NCBI GenBank assembly: GCA_003511845.1
Contig: DOIV01000239.1
Span: forward strand, 1 to 5,361
DNA: 5,361 nucleotides
Direction of reading: 5' to 3'
DNA from: Flavobacteriaceae bacterium
GTDB taxonomy: Bacteria; Bacteroidota; Bacteroidia; Flavobacteriales; Flavobacteriaceae
Numbering within the stretch: position 1 is the stretch's first letter; each line of letters begins with the position of its first letter. The translations under genes and the position numbers were made by a program. The notes under the pieces are model-generated. The model saw nothing but the letters and a program-made list of their open reading frames with translations. It had not been told where the DNA came from and ran no database searches. Of the stretch, positions 1 through 5,361 are shown piece by piece.

Positions 1-1604
1 AAATGTCAAAAAAAATTCGTCATCGTGGTCCAGACTGGAACGGAATTCATAGTGAAGATAATGCTATATTAGCTCATGAACGTTTGGCAATTGTAGATCC
101 TGCTTCTGGAAAGCAACCTTTGTTTAATGAGGATAAGTCTTTAATTTTAGCTGCCAATGGCGAAATTTACAATCATAGAGAATTACGCAAACAATTTGAA
201 GGAACCTATAATTTTCAAACAGAATCTGATTGTGAGGTAATTTTAGCCTTATACCAAAAAAAAGGTGTTGATTTTATCGATGAAATGAATGGTATTTTTG
301 GTTTTGCAATTTATGATGTAAAAAAAGATGAATATTTTATCGCTAGAGATCACATGGGTATTATTCCATTATATATAGGATGGGATCAAAACGGAACATT
401 TTATGTAGCCTCAGAACTAAAAGCCTTAGAAGGTGTCTGTACCAAAATAGAATTATTCCCTCCAGGACATTATATGTCAAGTAGTGATGGGAAATTTGTA
501 AAATGGTACCATAGAGATTGGACAGAATATGATGCTGTAAAAGATAATGAAACAAGTATTAAAGAAATTAAAGAAGCTTTAGAGGCTGCTGTACACAGAC
601 AATTAATGTCTGATGTGCCTTATGGCGTATTACTTTCTGGAGGCTTAGATTCATCCGTAACCTCTGCAATCGCAAAGAAATATGCTGAAAAACGTATTGA
701 GTCTGGCGACACTAAAGATGCCTGGTGGCCACAATTACACTCGTTTTCTGTGGGATTAGAGGGTTCGCCCGATTTGGCTGCTGCACGTGTGGTTGCTGAC
801 CATATCAAAACAATTCACCACGAAATAAAATTCACCATTCAAGAAGGTCTAGATGCTATCAAAGATGTAATTTACAATCTAGAAACCTATGATATTACAA
901 CGATTAGAGCTTCGACACCCATGTATTTAATGGCAAGGGTTATCAAGTCTATGGGAATAAAAATGGTCTTATCTGGAGAAGGAGCTGATGAACTTTTTGG
1001 AGGTTATTTATACTTCCATAAAGCACCAAATGCCAAAGAATTTCATGAAGAAACGGTACGTAAATTGAGTAAATTACACATGTATGACTGTTTACGAGCC
1101 AATAAAAGTTTAGCGGCTTGGGGTATTGAAGGACGTGTACCTTTTTTAGATAAAGAATTTATGGATGTTGCCATGCGTATCAATCCACAAGATAAAATGA
1201 TTAATGGTGAACGAATGGAAAAATGGGTGGTAAGAAAAGCTTTTGAAGATATGATTCCTAAAAGTGTAGCTTGGCGGCAAAAAGAGCAATTTTCTGATGG
1301 TGTGGGTTATAGTTGGATAGATACATTGAAAGAAGTGGTAAATGAGGCAGTAACCGATGAACAATTGGCAAATGCAGCATTTAAATTCCCATTACAAACA
1401 CCAACTTCAAAAGAAGAGTTTTACTACCGTTCAATTTTTACTGAGCATTTTCCAAGTGATGCGGCGGCATTATGTGTACCTCAAGAAGCTTCTGTTGCCT
1501 GTAGTACTCAAATTGCATTAGAATGGGATGAAAGCTTTAAAAACATGAACGATCCCTCTGGAAGAGCTGTATCTGCAGTACATGACGATGCCTATAAAAA
1601 ATAA
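1..1604 (+). CDS. asnB: Asparagine synthetase B, glutamine-hydrolysing (5' partial)
   Basis: Cytosolic enzyme that makes asparagine from aspartate, ATP and glutamine (EC 6.3.5.4). The visible 533 residues align along their whole length with my memory of E. coli AsnB (about 554 aa). Numbered from the Met at base 3, the N-terminal glutaminase (Ntn) domain shows RHRGPDW at 6-12, NGEIYNH at 52-58 and RDHMGIIPLY at 115-124. The synthetase domain has the ATP PP-loop SGGLDSS at 212-218 (bases 636-656), SGEGADE at 324-330, GRVPFLD at 377-383 and a WRQKEQFSDG block near 424-433. In E. coli the RHRGPDW motif starts near residue 29, so about 23 residues, including the nucleophilic Cys that follows the initiator Met, lie left of the window. 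The Met at base 3 is therefore probably internal, and the reading frame is open to the edge. It ends in TAA and is followed by a strong terminator, so it is transcriptionally separate from the next gene. No frameshift or lost motif is seen. Confidence 0.97.
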   Translation, partial: MSKKIRHRGPDWNGIHSEDNAILAHERLAIVDPASGKQPLFNEDKSLILAANGEIYNHRELRKQFEGTYNFQTESDCEVILALYQKKGVDFIDEMNGIFGFAIYDVKKDEYFIARDHMGIIPLYIGWDQNGTFYVASELKALEGVCTKIELFPPGHYMSSSDGKFVKWYHRDWTEYDAVKDNETSIKEIKEALEAAVHRQLMSDVPYGVLLSGGLDSSVTSAIAKKYAEKRIESGDTKDAWWPQLHSFSVGLEGSPDLAAARVVADHIKTIHHEIKFTIQEGLDAIKDVIYNLETYDITTIRASTPMYLMARVIKSMGIKMVLSGEGADELFGGYLYFHKAPNAKEFHEETVRKLSKLHMYDCLRANKSLAAWGIEGRVPFLDKEFMDVAMRINPQDKMINGERMEKWVVRKAFEDMIPKSVAWRQKEQFSDGVGYSWIDTLKEVVNEAVTDEQLANAAFKFPLQTPTSKEEFYYRSIFTEHFPSDAAALCVPQEASVACSTQIALEWDESFKNMNDPSGRAVSAVHDDAYKK

Positions 1605-1649
1605 GAATCTGTGTTATGATACAAATTTCAAGGTCAAAATAAACAGTTA

Positions 1650-1691
1650 AAAAAACAAAAACTTCGTATAAAAACGAAGTTTTTGTTTTTT
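1650..1691 (+). terminator. Intrinsic terminator after asnB
   Basis: A perfect 18-bp inverted repeat pairs 1650-1667 with 1674-1691 around the 6-nt loop ATAAAA. The top of the stem is ACTTCGT/ACGAAGT and the base is an A-run paired with a T-run (TTTTTGTTTTTT), which also serves as the U-tract. It lies 45 nt after the asnB stop codon. Because the A-run/T-run arrangement is symmetrical it could also work on the other strand, but no gene there faces it. Confidence 0.88.
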
Positions 1692-1695
1692 GTGA

Positions 1696-1703
1696 TATCT
1701 TTG
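1696..1703 (+). promoter_or_regulatory. Bacteroidota -7 promoter element for the GIN-domain gene
   Basis: TATCTTTG matches the Bacteroidota -7 consensus TAnnTTTG and ends 20 nt before the ATG at 1724. This implies a transcript start near 1710 and a very short, A-rich leader. No convincing -33 TTG is seen at the usual spacing; that region is occupied by the 3' arm of the asnB terminator, which ends only 4 nt upstream of this box. The direct repeats found before the genes at 4854 and 5240 are absent here. Confidence 0.6.
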
Positions 1704-1723
1704 GGGGTTACAAAACAAAGCAA

Positions 1724-2554
1724 ATGAAAAATATCAACCTCCTAATTTTTCTTATTACATTGGTTTCTATTCCTTTAAACTTGTCTGCACAAGACAAATT
1801 AAAAGGAAATAAAATTGTTACTACTGAAGATAGGTATATAGATAACTTTAATAAAATTGAAGTTAATGATAAAATAGATATTATCCTTACCCAAGGCATG
1901 GAACAATCTGTTACTATTGAAGCCGATGAAAACTTACATGTTGCCATATTAACCGAAGTCAGAGACAGTACTTTAATTATAAGCTTAACCAAAAGAATTG
2001 TACGTAAAAAAGCATTGAAAATTTATGTTGTTATTGACAATTATATTGATGAAATTACAAGTAATGATAAATCTGATATTTCATCGTCAGGTACTTTAAA
2101 ATTCAATCAATTAACAATTAACGCTAAAGATGATTCAAAATTAACTTTAGACATTCACGCTTCAAAATTTGTGTTGAACAATAATGAAAGTGCAAATGTA
2201 AAATTAACCGTTAATGCTGATGATGTTTACATTAATGCTGACAAATCTGGTAAAGCAAAAATGAATATTTCTTGCAATCATGTTGAAGCTACTATTCAAG
2301 GGAATTCAACTACAAACATTTCTGGCTCATGTTCAGAATTGTATGTCAATGCAGAAAATAGAAGTAATTTTAAAGGCGAAGCATTAGAAAGCAATGAGGT
2401 TATTGTAGATTCTTCAGACAGTACTGATGTTCAGGTAAATGCCAAAACATCAATTCTTATTTCAGCAATTGACAACTCTGAAATTCACATCTACAACAAC
2501 CCAACAATTACTATAGAAAAATTTACTGACAAAGCCGTTTTAAGAAAAAAATAA
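1724..2554 (+). CDS. Secreted GIN-domain (DUF2807) protein
   Basis: A 276-aa exported protein. Residues 1-22 form a Sec signal peptide (Lys3, hydrophobic 6-18, LSA|Q cleavage after Ala22), with no lipobox Cys, so the mature product should be soluble in the periplasm or at the surface. From about residue 38 it shows the head-GIN/DUF2807 pattern: a 'F-x-x-I-x-V-x-x-x-I-D-I-I-L-T-Q-G' opening near 42-58, then 'VTIEADENL' at 63-71 and 'STLIISL' at 82-88. Short alternating hydrophobic/polar strands rich in Asn, Asp and Ser continue to about 265, as expected for a right-handed beta-helix-like fold. The only cysteines are C184 and C203. There is no C-terminal T9SS sorting domain; the protein ends in a basic RKK. 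The family is widespread in Bacteroidota and often labelled 'putative autotransporter adhesin', but its function is not established and I assign none. The start is supported by the promoter and signal peptide. It lies 105 nt upstream of the response regulator with no good terminator between, so read-through into the two-component genes is possible. Confidence 0.85.
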   Translation: MKNINLLIFLITLVSIPLNLSAQDKLKGNKIVTTEDRYIDNFNKIEVNDKIDIILTQGMEQSVTIEADENLHVAILTEVRDSTLIISLTKRIVRKKALKIYVVIDNYIDEITSNDKSDISSSGTLKFNQLTINAKDDSKLTLDIHASKFVLNNNESANVKLTVNADDVYINADKSGKAKMNISCNHVEATIQGNSTTNISGSCSELYVNAENRSNFKGEALESNEVIVDSSDSTDVQVNAKTSILISAIDNSEIHIYNNPTITIEKFTDKAVLRKK

Positions 2555-2659
2555 TTTTCTTAGACAATTAATAGATATAATAACTCGTTAAATTATACAT
2601 AACAATTAAAAGTAGTCAACCACAGCAAATTATAATTATAAAATAAATTATTTAGCACT

Positions 2660-3346
2660 ATGAAAATTTTAATTGTTGAAGATGAAATTGAATTACTAGA
2701 TTCAATGACCTCCTATTTAAAGAACGAAGATTTTATTTGTGAAAGTGCATCTTCCTTTTTTGATGCCGAAGATAAAATTATTAGTTTCGGATATGATATT
2801 ATTATATTAGACATCACTTTACCAGATGGTAGTGGTTTAGATTTGTTGGAGTTAATTAAAAACCAATCTTCTAAGACTGGTGTTTTAATTGTATCTGCCA
2901 AAGACTCTTTAGATGATAAGTTAAAAGGTTTAGACCTAGGTGCCGATGATTACATCACAAAACCATTTCACTTGGCAGAGCTTAATTCAAGAGTAAACTC
3001 ATTAATAAGACGTAGAAATTTTGATGGAGACGATACTAACATTCAATTTAATGAAATTAGTTTAGATCCTAAATCAAAATCGGTTACTGTTAATGGAAAA
3101 CACATGGAATTGACCAAAAAAGAATACAATCTACTTCTCTATTTTGTCACCAACAAAAACAAAGTGCTTACCAAAGAATCTATAGCAGAACACCTTTGGG
3201 GAGATAATATAGAAATGGCAGACAGCTATGATTTTATTTACACTCACATGGGTAATTTAAGAAAAAAAATAAAAAAATTAGAAGGTACTGACTACCTACA
3301 AACCATGTACGGACTTGGCTATAAATTTACCGATAGCGAAAAATAA
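2660..3346 (+). CDS. OmpR/PhoB-family response regulator
   Basis: A 228-aa cytoplasmic transcription factor, typical length for the family. The receiver domain (residues 1-118) has the acidic pair E7-D8, phospho-acceptor D51 (in IIILDITLPDGSG), switch residue S79 and conserved K101 (ITKPF). The C-terminal winged-helix DNA-binding domain spans about 127-226, with 'ELTKKEYNLLLYF', 'VLTKESIAEHLWG', the recognition-helix segment 'YTHMGNLRKKI' and the closing 'GLGYKF' wing. All residues needed for phosphorelay are present. The kinase gene follows 63 nt downstream on the same strand, so they are very likely cognate and co-transcribed. The 105 nt upstream (2555-2659) are AT-rich, with no TAnnTTTG box I can defend. 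Regulators of this family bind tandem direct repeats with about 11-bp period, which is what precedes the genes at 4854 and 5240; those are its best candidate targets by inference. It belongs to a broad Bacteroidota group and no specific symbol can be given. Confidence 0.95.
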   Translation: MKILIVEDEIELLDSMTSYLKNEDFICESASSFFDAEDKIISFGYDIIILDITLPDGSGLDLLELIKNQSSKTGVLIVSAKDSLDDKLKGLDLGADDYITKPFHLAELNSRVNSLIRRRNFDGDDTNIQFNEISLDPKSKSVTVNGKHMELTKKEYNLLLYFVTNKNKVLTKESIAEHLWGDNIEMADSYDFIYTHMGNLRKKIKKLEGTDYLQTMYGLGYKFTDSEK

Positions 3347-3409
3347 CTTGTAGTATAAAAATTTGATGAGACAGGTAATTCTATAAAGCAAAAAAATGAG
3401 CAAACATCT

Positions 3410-4672
3410 ATGAAACTCATACGGAAAACTGGCAGAACCTATTTATGGTTATCAATTATTATATTTATCCTTTCGGGAGCAATACTTATTTTTGTTTTAA
3501 CTATTGTGATGAACAACAGGTTAGACAATCAATTACTTTACAGTAAAGAAGTTATTGCAAAGAGAATAAAATATGACATTCCACTTACAATATTTGAAGA
3601 GCCTGAAGAATTGACAGAAGCCGAAAACAAGCTTTACCCTAAAGACACCATAATCTATAAAGACACTTTAATTCTTAGATTGATAGAAGGTGAAGGTGTT
3701 GACGAATTTGAAAACTACAGACAATTAACATCATACGACACACTACAGGGCATTCGATATAAAATTATTGCCAGAAATTCTTTAGTTAGAAATCAAGACC
3801 TTATTTGGGTCATTATTCTGTCAACATTTGTAGTTTTTCTGCTTCTGTTGTCTGGTCTGTGGATCTTAAACACGCAAATCTCAAAAAAAATATGGAAACC
3901 TTTTTATATAAATATCAATAAACTAAAAAACTTCTCCATACAAGATCAAAACCCAATTGAATTAGAAACTTCAAACATTGATGAGTTTAAAGAACTAAAT
4001 ACTTCAATTAAAAATTTAACACAAAAATTACAATCTGATTTTAATAATTTAAAAGAATTTTCAGAGAATGCTTCGCATGAAATGCAAACTCCTTTAGCTA
4101 TTATGAAATCAAAAATTGAGCTCTTGTTGCAATCATCTGATTTAACAAAAGAACAATCAGAACAATTACAATCTATCTATCAAGCAGGCAATCGTCTTTC
4201 AAAATTAAACAAAACCTTACTGCTATTAGCAAAAGTAGAAAACCAACAATTCAGTAATAAAGAAGAAGTTTCTTTTAAAAATTTAATTGAAAAACAATTA
4301 GAGAATTACGAAGATTTTATCATCAATAAAAATATTTTAGTTCAAAAGGAATTATCTGACCATTTTAGCTCTGCTAATATTATTTTAATTGACACTTTAA
4401 TTTCTAACCTATTAAGTAACGCTATCAAACATAACATCCCCAACGGGAAAATTAATATTACTTACACTAAAGATACGCTTGTATTTTCTAATACGGGTAC
4501 TCCTTTAAAAGGAAATCCTGAAAATCTTTTCAATCGCTTTAAAAAAGAAAGTACATTAAGAGACTCTCTTGGGTTGGGGTTGGCTATCATCAAACAAATA
4601 TGTGATGTCAACCATTGGCAACTTAATTATACTTGCGAAAAAGAAATTCATACCATTTCTGTTACTTTTTAA
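3410..4672 (+). CDS. Two-component sensor histidine kinase
   Basis: A 420-aa inner-membrane kinase, the likely partner of the regulator just upstream. Domains in order: short cytoplasmic start; TM1 about 13-33; periplasmic sensor region about 34-131 with no domain I recognise; TM2 about 132-154; a HAMP-like linker to about 210; HisKA dimerisation domain about 213-276 with phospho-acceptor H223 (base 4076) in 'NASHEMQTPLA'; and HATPase about 320-420. The N-box is NLLSNAIKH (333-341, N337), the F-box-like part is LFNRFKK (373-379) and the G2 box is SLGLGLAI (386-393). The G1 position reads SNTGTP (360-365) rather than the canonical D-x-G-x-G; I recall this Asn variant from Bacteroidota kinases, so it is probably not inactivating. 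The ATG at 3410 is chosen because the preceding in-frame region gives no better start and TM1 follows directly. The signal sensed is unknown. The protein ends soon after the HATPase, with no fused receiver. Confidence 0.93.
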   Translation: MKLIRKTGRTYLWLSIIIFILSGAILIFVLTIVMNNRLDNQLLYSKEVIAKRIKYDIPLTIFEEPEELTEAENKLYPKDTIIYKDTLILRLIEGEGVDEFENYRQLTSYDTLQGIRYKIIARNSLVRNQDLIWVIILSTFVVFLLLLSGLWILNTQISKKIWKPFYININKLKNFSIQDQNPIELETSNIDEFKELNTSIKNLTQKLQSDFNNLKEFSENASHEMQTPLAIMKSKIELLLQSSDLTKEQSEQLQSIYQAGNRLSKLNKTLLLLAKVENQQFSNKEEVSFKNLIEKQLENYEDFIINKNILVQKELSDHFSSANIILIDTLISNLLSNAIKHNIPNGKINITYTKDTLVFSNTGTPLKGNPENLFNRFKKESTLRDSLGLGLAIIKQICDVNHWQLNYTCEKEIHTISVTF

Positions 4673-4713
4673 TGCTTTAGATGCTCTTCATATTGTTTGT
4701 CTTAATCAAAACA
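4664..4713 (+). promoter_or_regulatory. Decayed third copy of the repeat-promoter unit
   Basis: Starting 3 nt after the kinase stop, CTTTAGATGCT (4675-4685) matches the second repeat before the 4854 gene at 10 of 11 positions. Similarity continues through CTTC, a TA..GTTTGTCTTA stretch and TCAAA-CAA up to about 4713. By hand this is about 34 identities over 40 columns, with two single-base gaps. The -7 element is off consensus: TA and TTTG are three bases apart (4691-4699) instead of two. The first repeat is weak (CTTTTTAATG, 10 nt, overlapping the end of the kinase gene). No ATG follows at the expected distance. It looks like a duplicated promoter that has degenerated, or a weak promoter for a short transcript ending at the hairpin 4756-4786. 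Confidence 0.55.
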
Positions 4714-4755
4714 AGTACGTTTAAAAAGTCACGATAAAAATTACTGTATTAATTT

Positions 4756-4786
4756 TAAAACACACTTTTAATAAATATGTGTTTTA
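4756..4786 (+). terminator. Possible terminator hairpin after the two-component genes
   Basis: A 9-bp inverted repeat pairs TAAAACACA (4756-4764) with TGTGTTTTA (4778-4786) around a 13-nt AT-rich loop, 83 nt beyond the kinase stop codon. The T-run is partly inside the stem and only a short TTCT follows, so it is weaker than the hairpin after asnB. It is the best stop signal for the regulator-kinase transcript. Confidence 0.45.
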
Positions 4787-4799
4787 TTCTAAAAAACAA

Positions 4800-4821
4800 C
4801 TTTAAATTCTCTTTAGATTCT
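4800..4821 (+). promoter_or_regulatory. Tandem 11-bp direct repeat, candidate operator
   Basis: CTTTAAATTCT (4800-4810) is followed without gap by CTTTAGATTCT (4811-4821); the two match at 10 of 11 positions. The pair ends 5 nt before the -7 box at 4827 and covers the place where a -33 element would lie. This spacing is typical for activator sites of OmpR/PhoB-family regulators. Binding by the regulator encoded at 2660-3346 is inferred, not shown. Confidence 0.65.
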
Positions 4822-4826
4822 CTTCT

Positions 4827-4834
4827 TAAGTTTG
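4827..4834 (+). promoter_or_regulatory. -7 promoter element for the PepSY-like gene
   Basis: TAAGTTTG fits TAnnTTTG and ends 19 nt before the ATG at 4854, giving an expected transcript start near 4841 and a leader of only about 13 nt. No -33 TTG is present; the 11-bp repeats occupy that region, suggesting that the promoter depends on an activator. Confidence 0.65.
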
Positions 4835-4853
4835 TCTTATCAAAGCAAAAGTC

Positions 4854-5153
4854 ATGAGAAAATTAACTTATTTAATTACAGTTGTAGTATTAAGTCTTAT
4901 AAGTATTACTGCTTTTGCACAAGATCAAGAACAAGTAACAAAAGTTGTTCAACAAAAAAAATTGGAAATTTCATTAGACCAAATTCCAGAAATGGTAGCT
5001 AAAGCACTAACTATAGATTTTAAAGGCTATTCTGTAGGAAAAGCATATAGGTATTCTAAAGATGGACAACTCATCTACATCATTCAATTATCAAAAGATA
5101 AGGAAACTGTAGAAGCAAGTTACAATACTGAAGGAGAGACAGTTCAATTATAA
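4854..5153 (+). CDS. Small exported PepSY-like protein
   Basis: A 99-aa protein with a clear Sec signal peptide (residues 1-22, FA|Q cleavage), leaving a mature product of about 77 residues in the periplasm or outside the cell; there is no lipobox. The mature part has a predicted helix (about 41-56, LDQIPEMVAKAL) followed by three short strands (about 59-68, 72-80, 84-90) and a final NTEGE turn. This one-helix, antiparallel-sheet pattern with 'IP-x-x-V-x-x-A' and a 'Y-x-V/I-x-L' strand resembles the PepSY-like (DUF2874) family common in Bacteroidota. The family call comes from pattern recognition and is moderate. PepSY-type proteins are often linked to two-component systems or protease control, but no activity is proven here. 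It has its own promoter with a tandem 11-bp repeat. The next gene begins 86 nt downstream, has a related signal peptide and a matching upstream unit, so the two arose by duplication at least in their 5' parts. There are no cysteines or obvious metal-binding motifs. Confidence 0.8.
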   Translation: MRKLTYLITVVVLSLISITAFAQDQEQVTKVVQQKKLEISLDQIPEMVAKALTIDFKGYSVGKAYRYSKDGQLIYIIQLSKDKETVEASYNTEGETVQL

Positions 5154-5162
5154 AAACACAAA

Positions 5163-5184
5163 CTTTAGAATCTCTTTAGAATCT
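5163..5184 (+). promoter_or_regulatory. Perfect tandem 11-bp direct repeat, candidate operator
   Basis: CTTTAGAATCT occurs twice without gap (5163-5173 and 5174-5184), identical at all 11 positions. The pair begins only 10 nt after the stop codon of the upstream small gene and ends 5 nt before the -7 box at 5190, exactly the geometry seen at 4800-4834. Each unit also contains AGAnTCT, a short palindrome. It is a candidate binding site for the local OmpR/PhoB-type regulator. Confidence 0.7.
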
Positions 5185-5189
5185 CTACT

Positions 5190-5197
5190 TACATTTG
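5190..5197 (+). promoter_or_regulatory. -7 promoter element for the gene at 5240
   Basis: TACATTTG fits TAnnTTTG. The expected start is near 5204, giving a leader of about 36 nt, longer than that of the upstream paralogue. No -33 TTG is visible. No terminator separates this promoter from the preceding gene, so some read-through is likely. Confidence 0.62.
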
Positions 5198-5239
5198 ACC
5201 CAACAAACAAATTAATACTAATATTAAAAATTAAGAATC

Positions 5240-5361
5240 ATGAAAAAGTTAAGTTACCTAATTGTATTTGCAGCTGTATCTTTAATAAGTACAAATACGT
5301 TCGCTCAAGAAGAAATAGTTGAAGAAGTTGTTGAAGCAACTGAAGTTGTTGAAGAAGCAAC
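5240..5361 (+). CDS. Exported protein with acidic Val/Glu repeat (3' partial)
   Basis: The first 40 codons are visible and the frame is open to the right edge. Residues 1-22 are a Sec signal peptide (FA|QE) that matches the one of the gene at 4854 at 13 of the first 23 positions with no gap, including the LIS and FAQ segments, so the two genes are paralogous at their 5' ends. After cleavage the sequence is very acidic, with EVVEAT followed by EVVEEA. No Pfam family can be named from this fragment and I assign no function. Its promoter and tandem repeat copy those of the upstream gene, so co-regulation is likely. The start is chosen from the signal peptide and the position of the promoter. Whether the rest resembles the PepSY-like protein cannot be seen here. 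Confidence 0.8.
   Translation, partial: MKKLSYLIVFAAVSLISTNTFAQEEIVEEVVEATEVVEEA
5324..5354 (+). repeat. 18-nt period coding repeat
   Basis: GAAGTTGTTGAAG occurs at 5324-5336 and again at 5342-5354, a period of 18 nt, or six codons (Glu-Val-Val-Glu-x-x). It lies at the start of the mature part of the last gene and may continue past the window edge. Confidence 0.6.

Noticed and set aside
3..5. ATG at base 3 as the true start of asparagine synthetase
   Set aside because: It would remove the N-terminal Cys nucleophile and about 23 conserved residues; the frame is open to the left edge, so the gene is simply cut by the window.
1708..1992. Antisense open frame opposite the GIN-domain gene, and similar antisense frames at 361-555, 620-808, 1146-1364 and 2713-2901
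   Set aside because: All lie inside well-supported genes, have no promoter, no recognisable domain and no neighbour context; they are mirror frames of real coding sequence.
2541..2562. 8-bp inverted repeat TAAGAAAA/TTTTCTTA around the stop codon of the GIN-domain gene
   Set aside because: The stem has a single G-C pair, overlaps the stop codon and is not followed by a T-run; expected by chance in such AT-rich DNA, so not called a terminator.
2561..2575. TAGA repeated with an 11-bp step upstream of the response regulator, possibly an autoregulatory site
   Set aside because: Only four bases match, the rest of the CTTTAGAnTCT unit is missing and no TAnnTTTG box lies at the right distance.
3355..3365. 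AAAATTTG before the kinase gene as an internal promoter
   Set aside because: It lacks the TA of the -7 consensus, and the short gap to the regulator gene fits co-transcription better.
3362..3410. Tiny frames starting at ATG codons near 3366 and 3396 as upstream peptides
   Set aside because: They are only a few codons long, without ribosome-binding features, and nothing suggests translation.

Overview
The window looks like chromosomal DNA from a member of the Bacteroidota, most likely Flavobacteriaceae. The reasons are strong A+T richness, all genes on the + strand, A-rich leaders without clear Shine-Dalgarno sequences, signal peptides ending in '(S/F)A|Q', and promoters matching the flavobacterial -7 element TAnnTTTG. 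The family-level placement is inference; no marker gene fixes the genus.

Layout. (1) 1-1604: the 3' ~96% of a glutamine-dependent asparagine synthetase (asnB). Its extreme N-terminus, including the catalytic Cys, lies left of the window. An 18-bp-stem intrinsic terminator (1650-1691) closes it. (2) 1696-2554: a promoter and a secreted GIN-domain (DUF2807) beta-rich surface or periplasmic protein. (3) 2660-4672: a two-component system, an OmpR/PhoB-type response regulator followed by a two-TM sensor histidine kinase. (4) 4675-5361: an accessory segment with two tandem genes for small exported proteins. The first is a complete 99-aa PepSY-like protein. The second has a related signal peptide and an acidic Val/Glu repeat, and runs off the right edge.

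The most interesting signal lies in segment 4. Each small-protein gene is preceded by two abutting 11-bp direct repeats of the type CTTTAGAnTCT. Each pair is placed at exactly the same distance (5 nt) upstream of a TAnnTTTG box, and neither promoter has a recognisable -33 TTG. Tandem 11-bp direct repeats covering the upstream promoter region are the classical operator geometry of OmpR/PhoB-family regulators, and a gene for such a regulator lies about 1.5 kb upstream. A third, decayed copy of the same promoter unit starts 3 nt after the kinase stop codon. I infer a local regulon: the kinase senses an envelope signal, the regulator activates a duplicated set of small secreted proteins, and these may feed back on the envelope or on the kinase. 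The regulatory link and the feedback are inference. The repeats, their spacing and the paralogy of the signal peptides are visible in the sequence.

No RNA genes, insertion sequences, CRISPR arrays or attachment sites were recognised. No gene-free stretch exceeds 300 bases.
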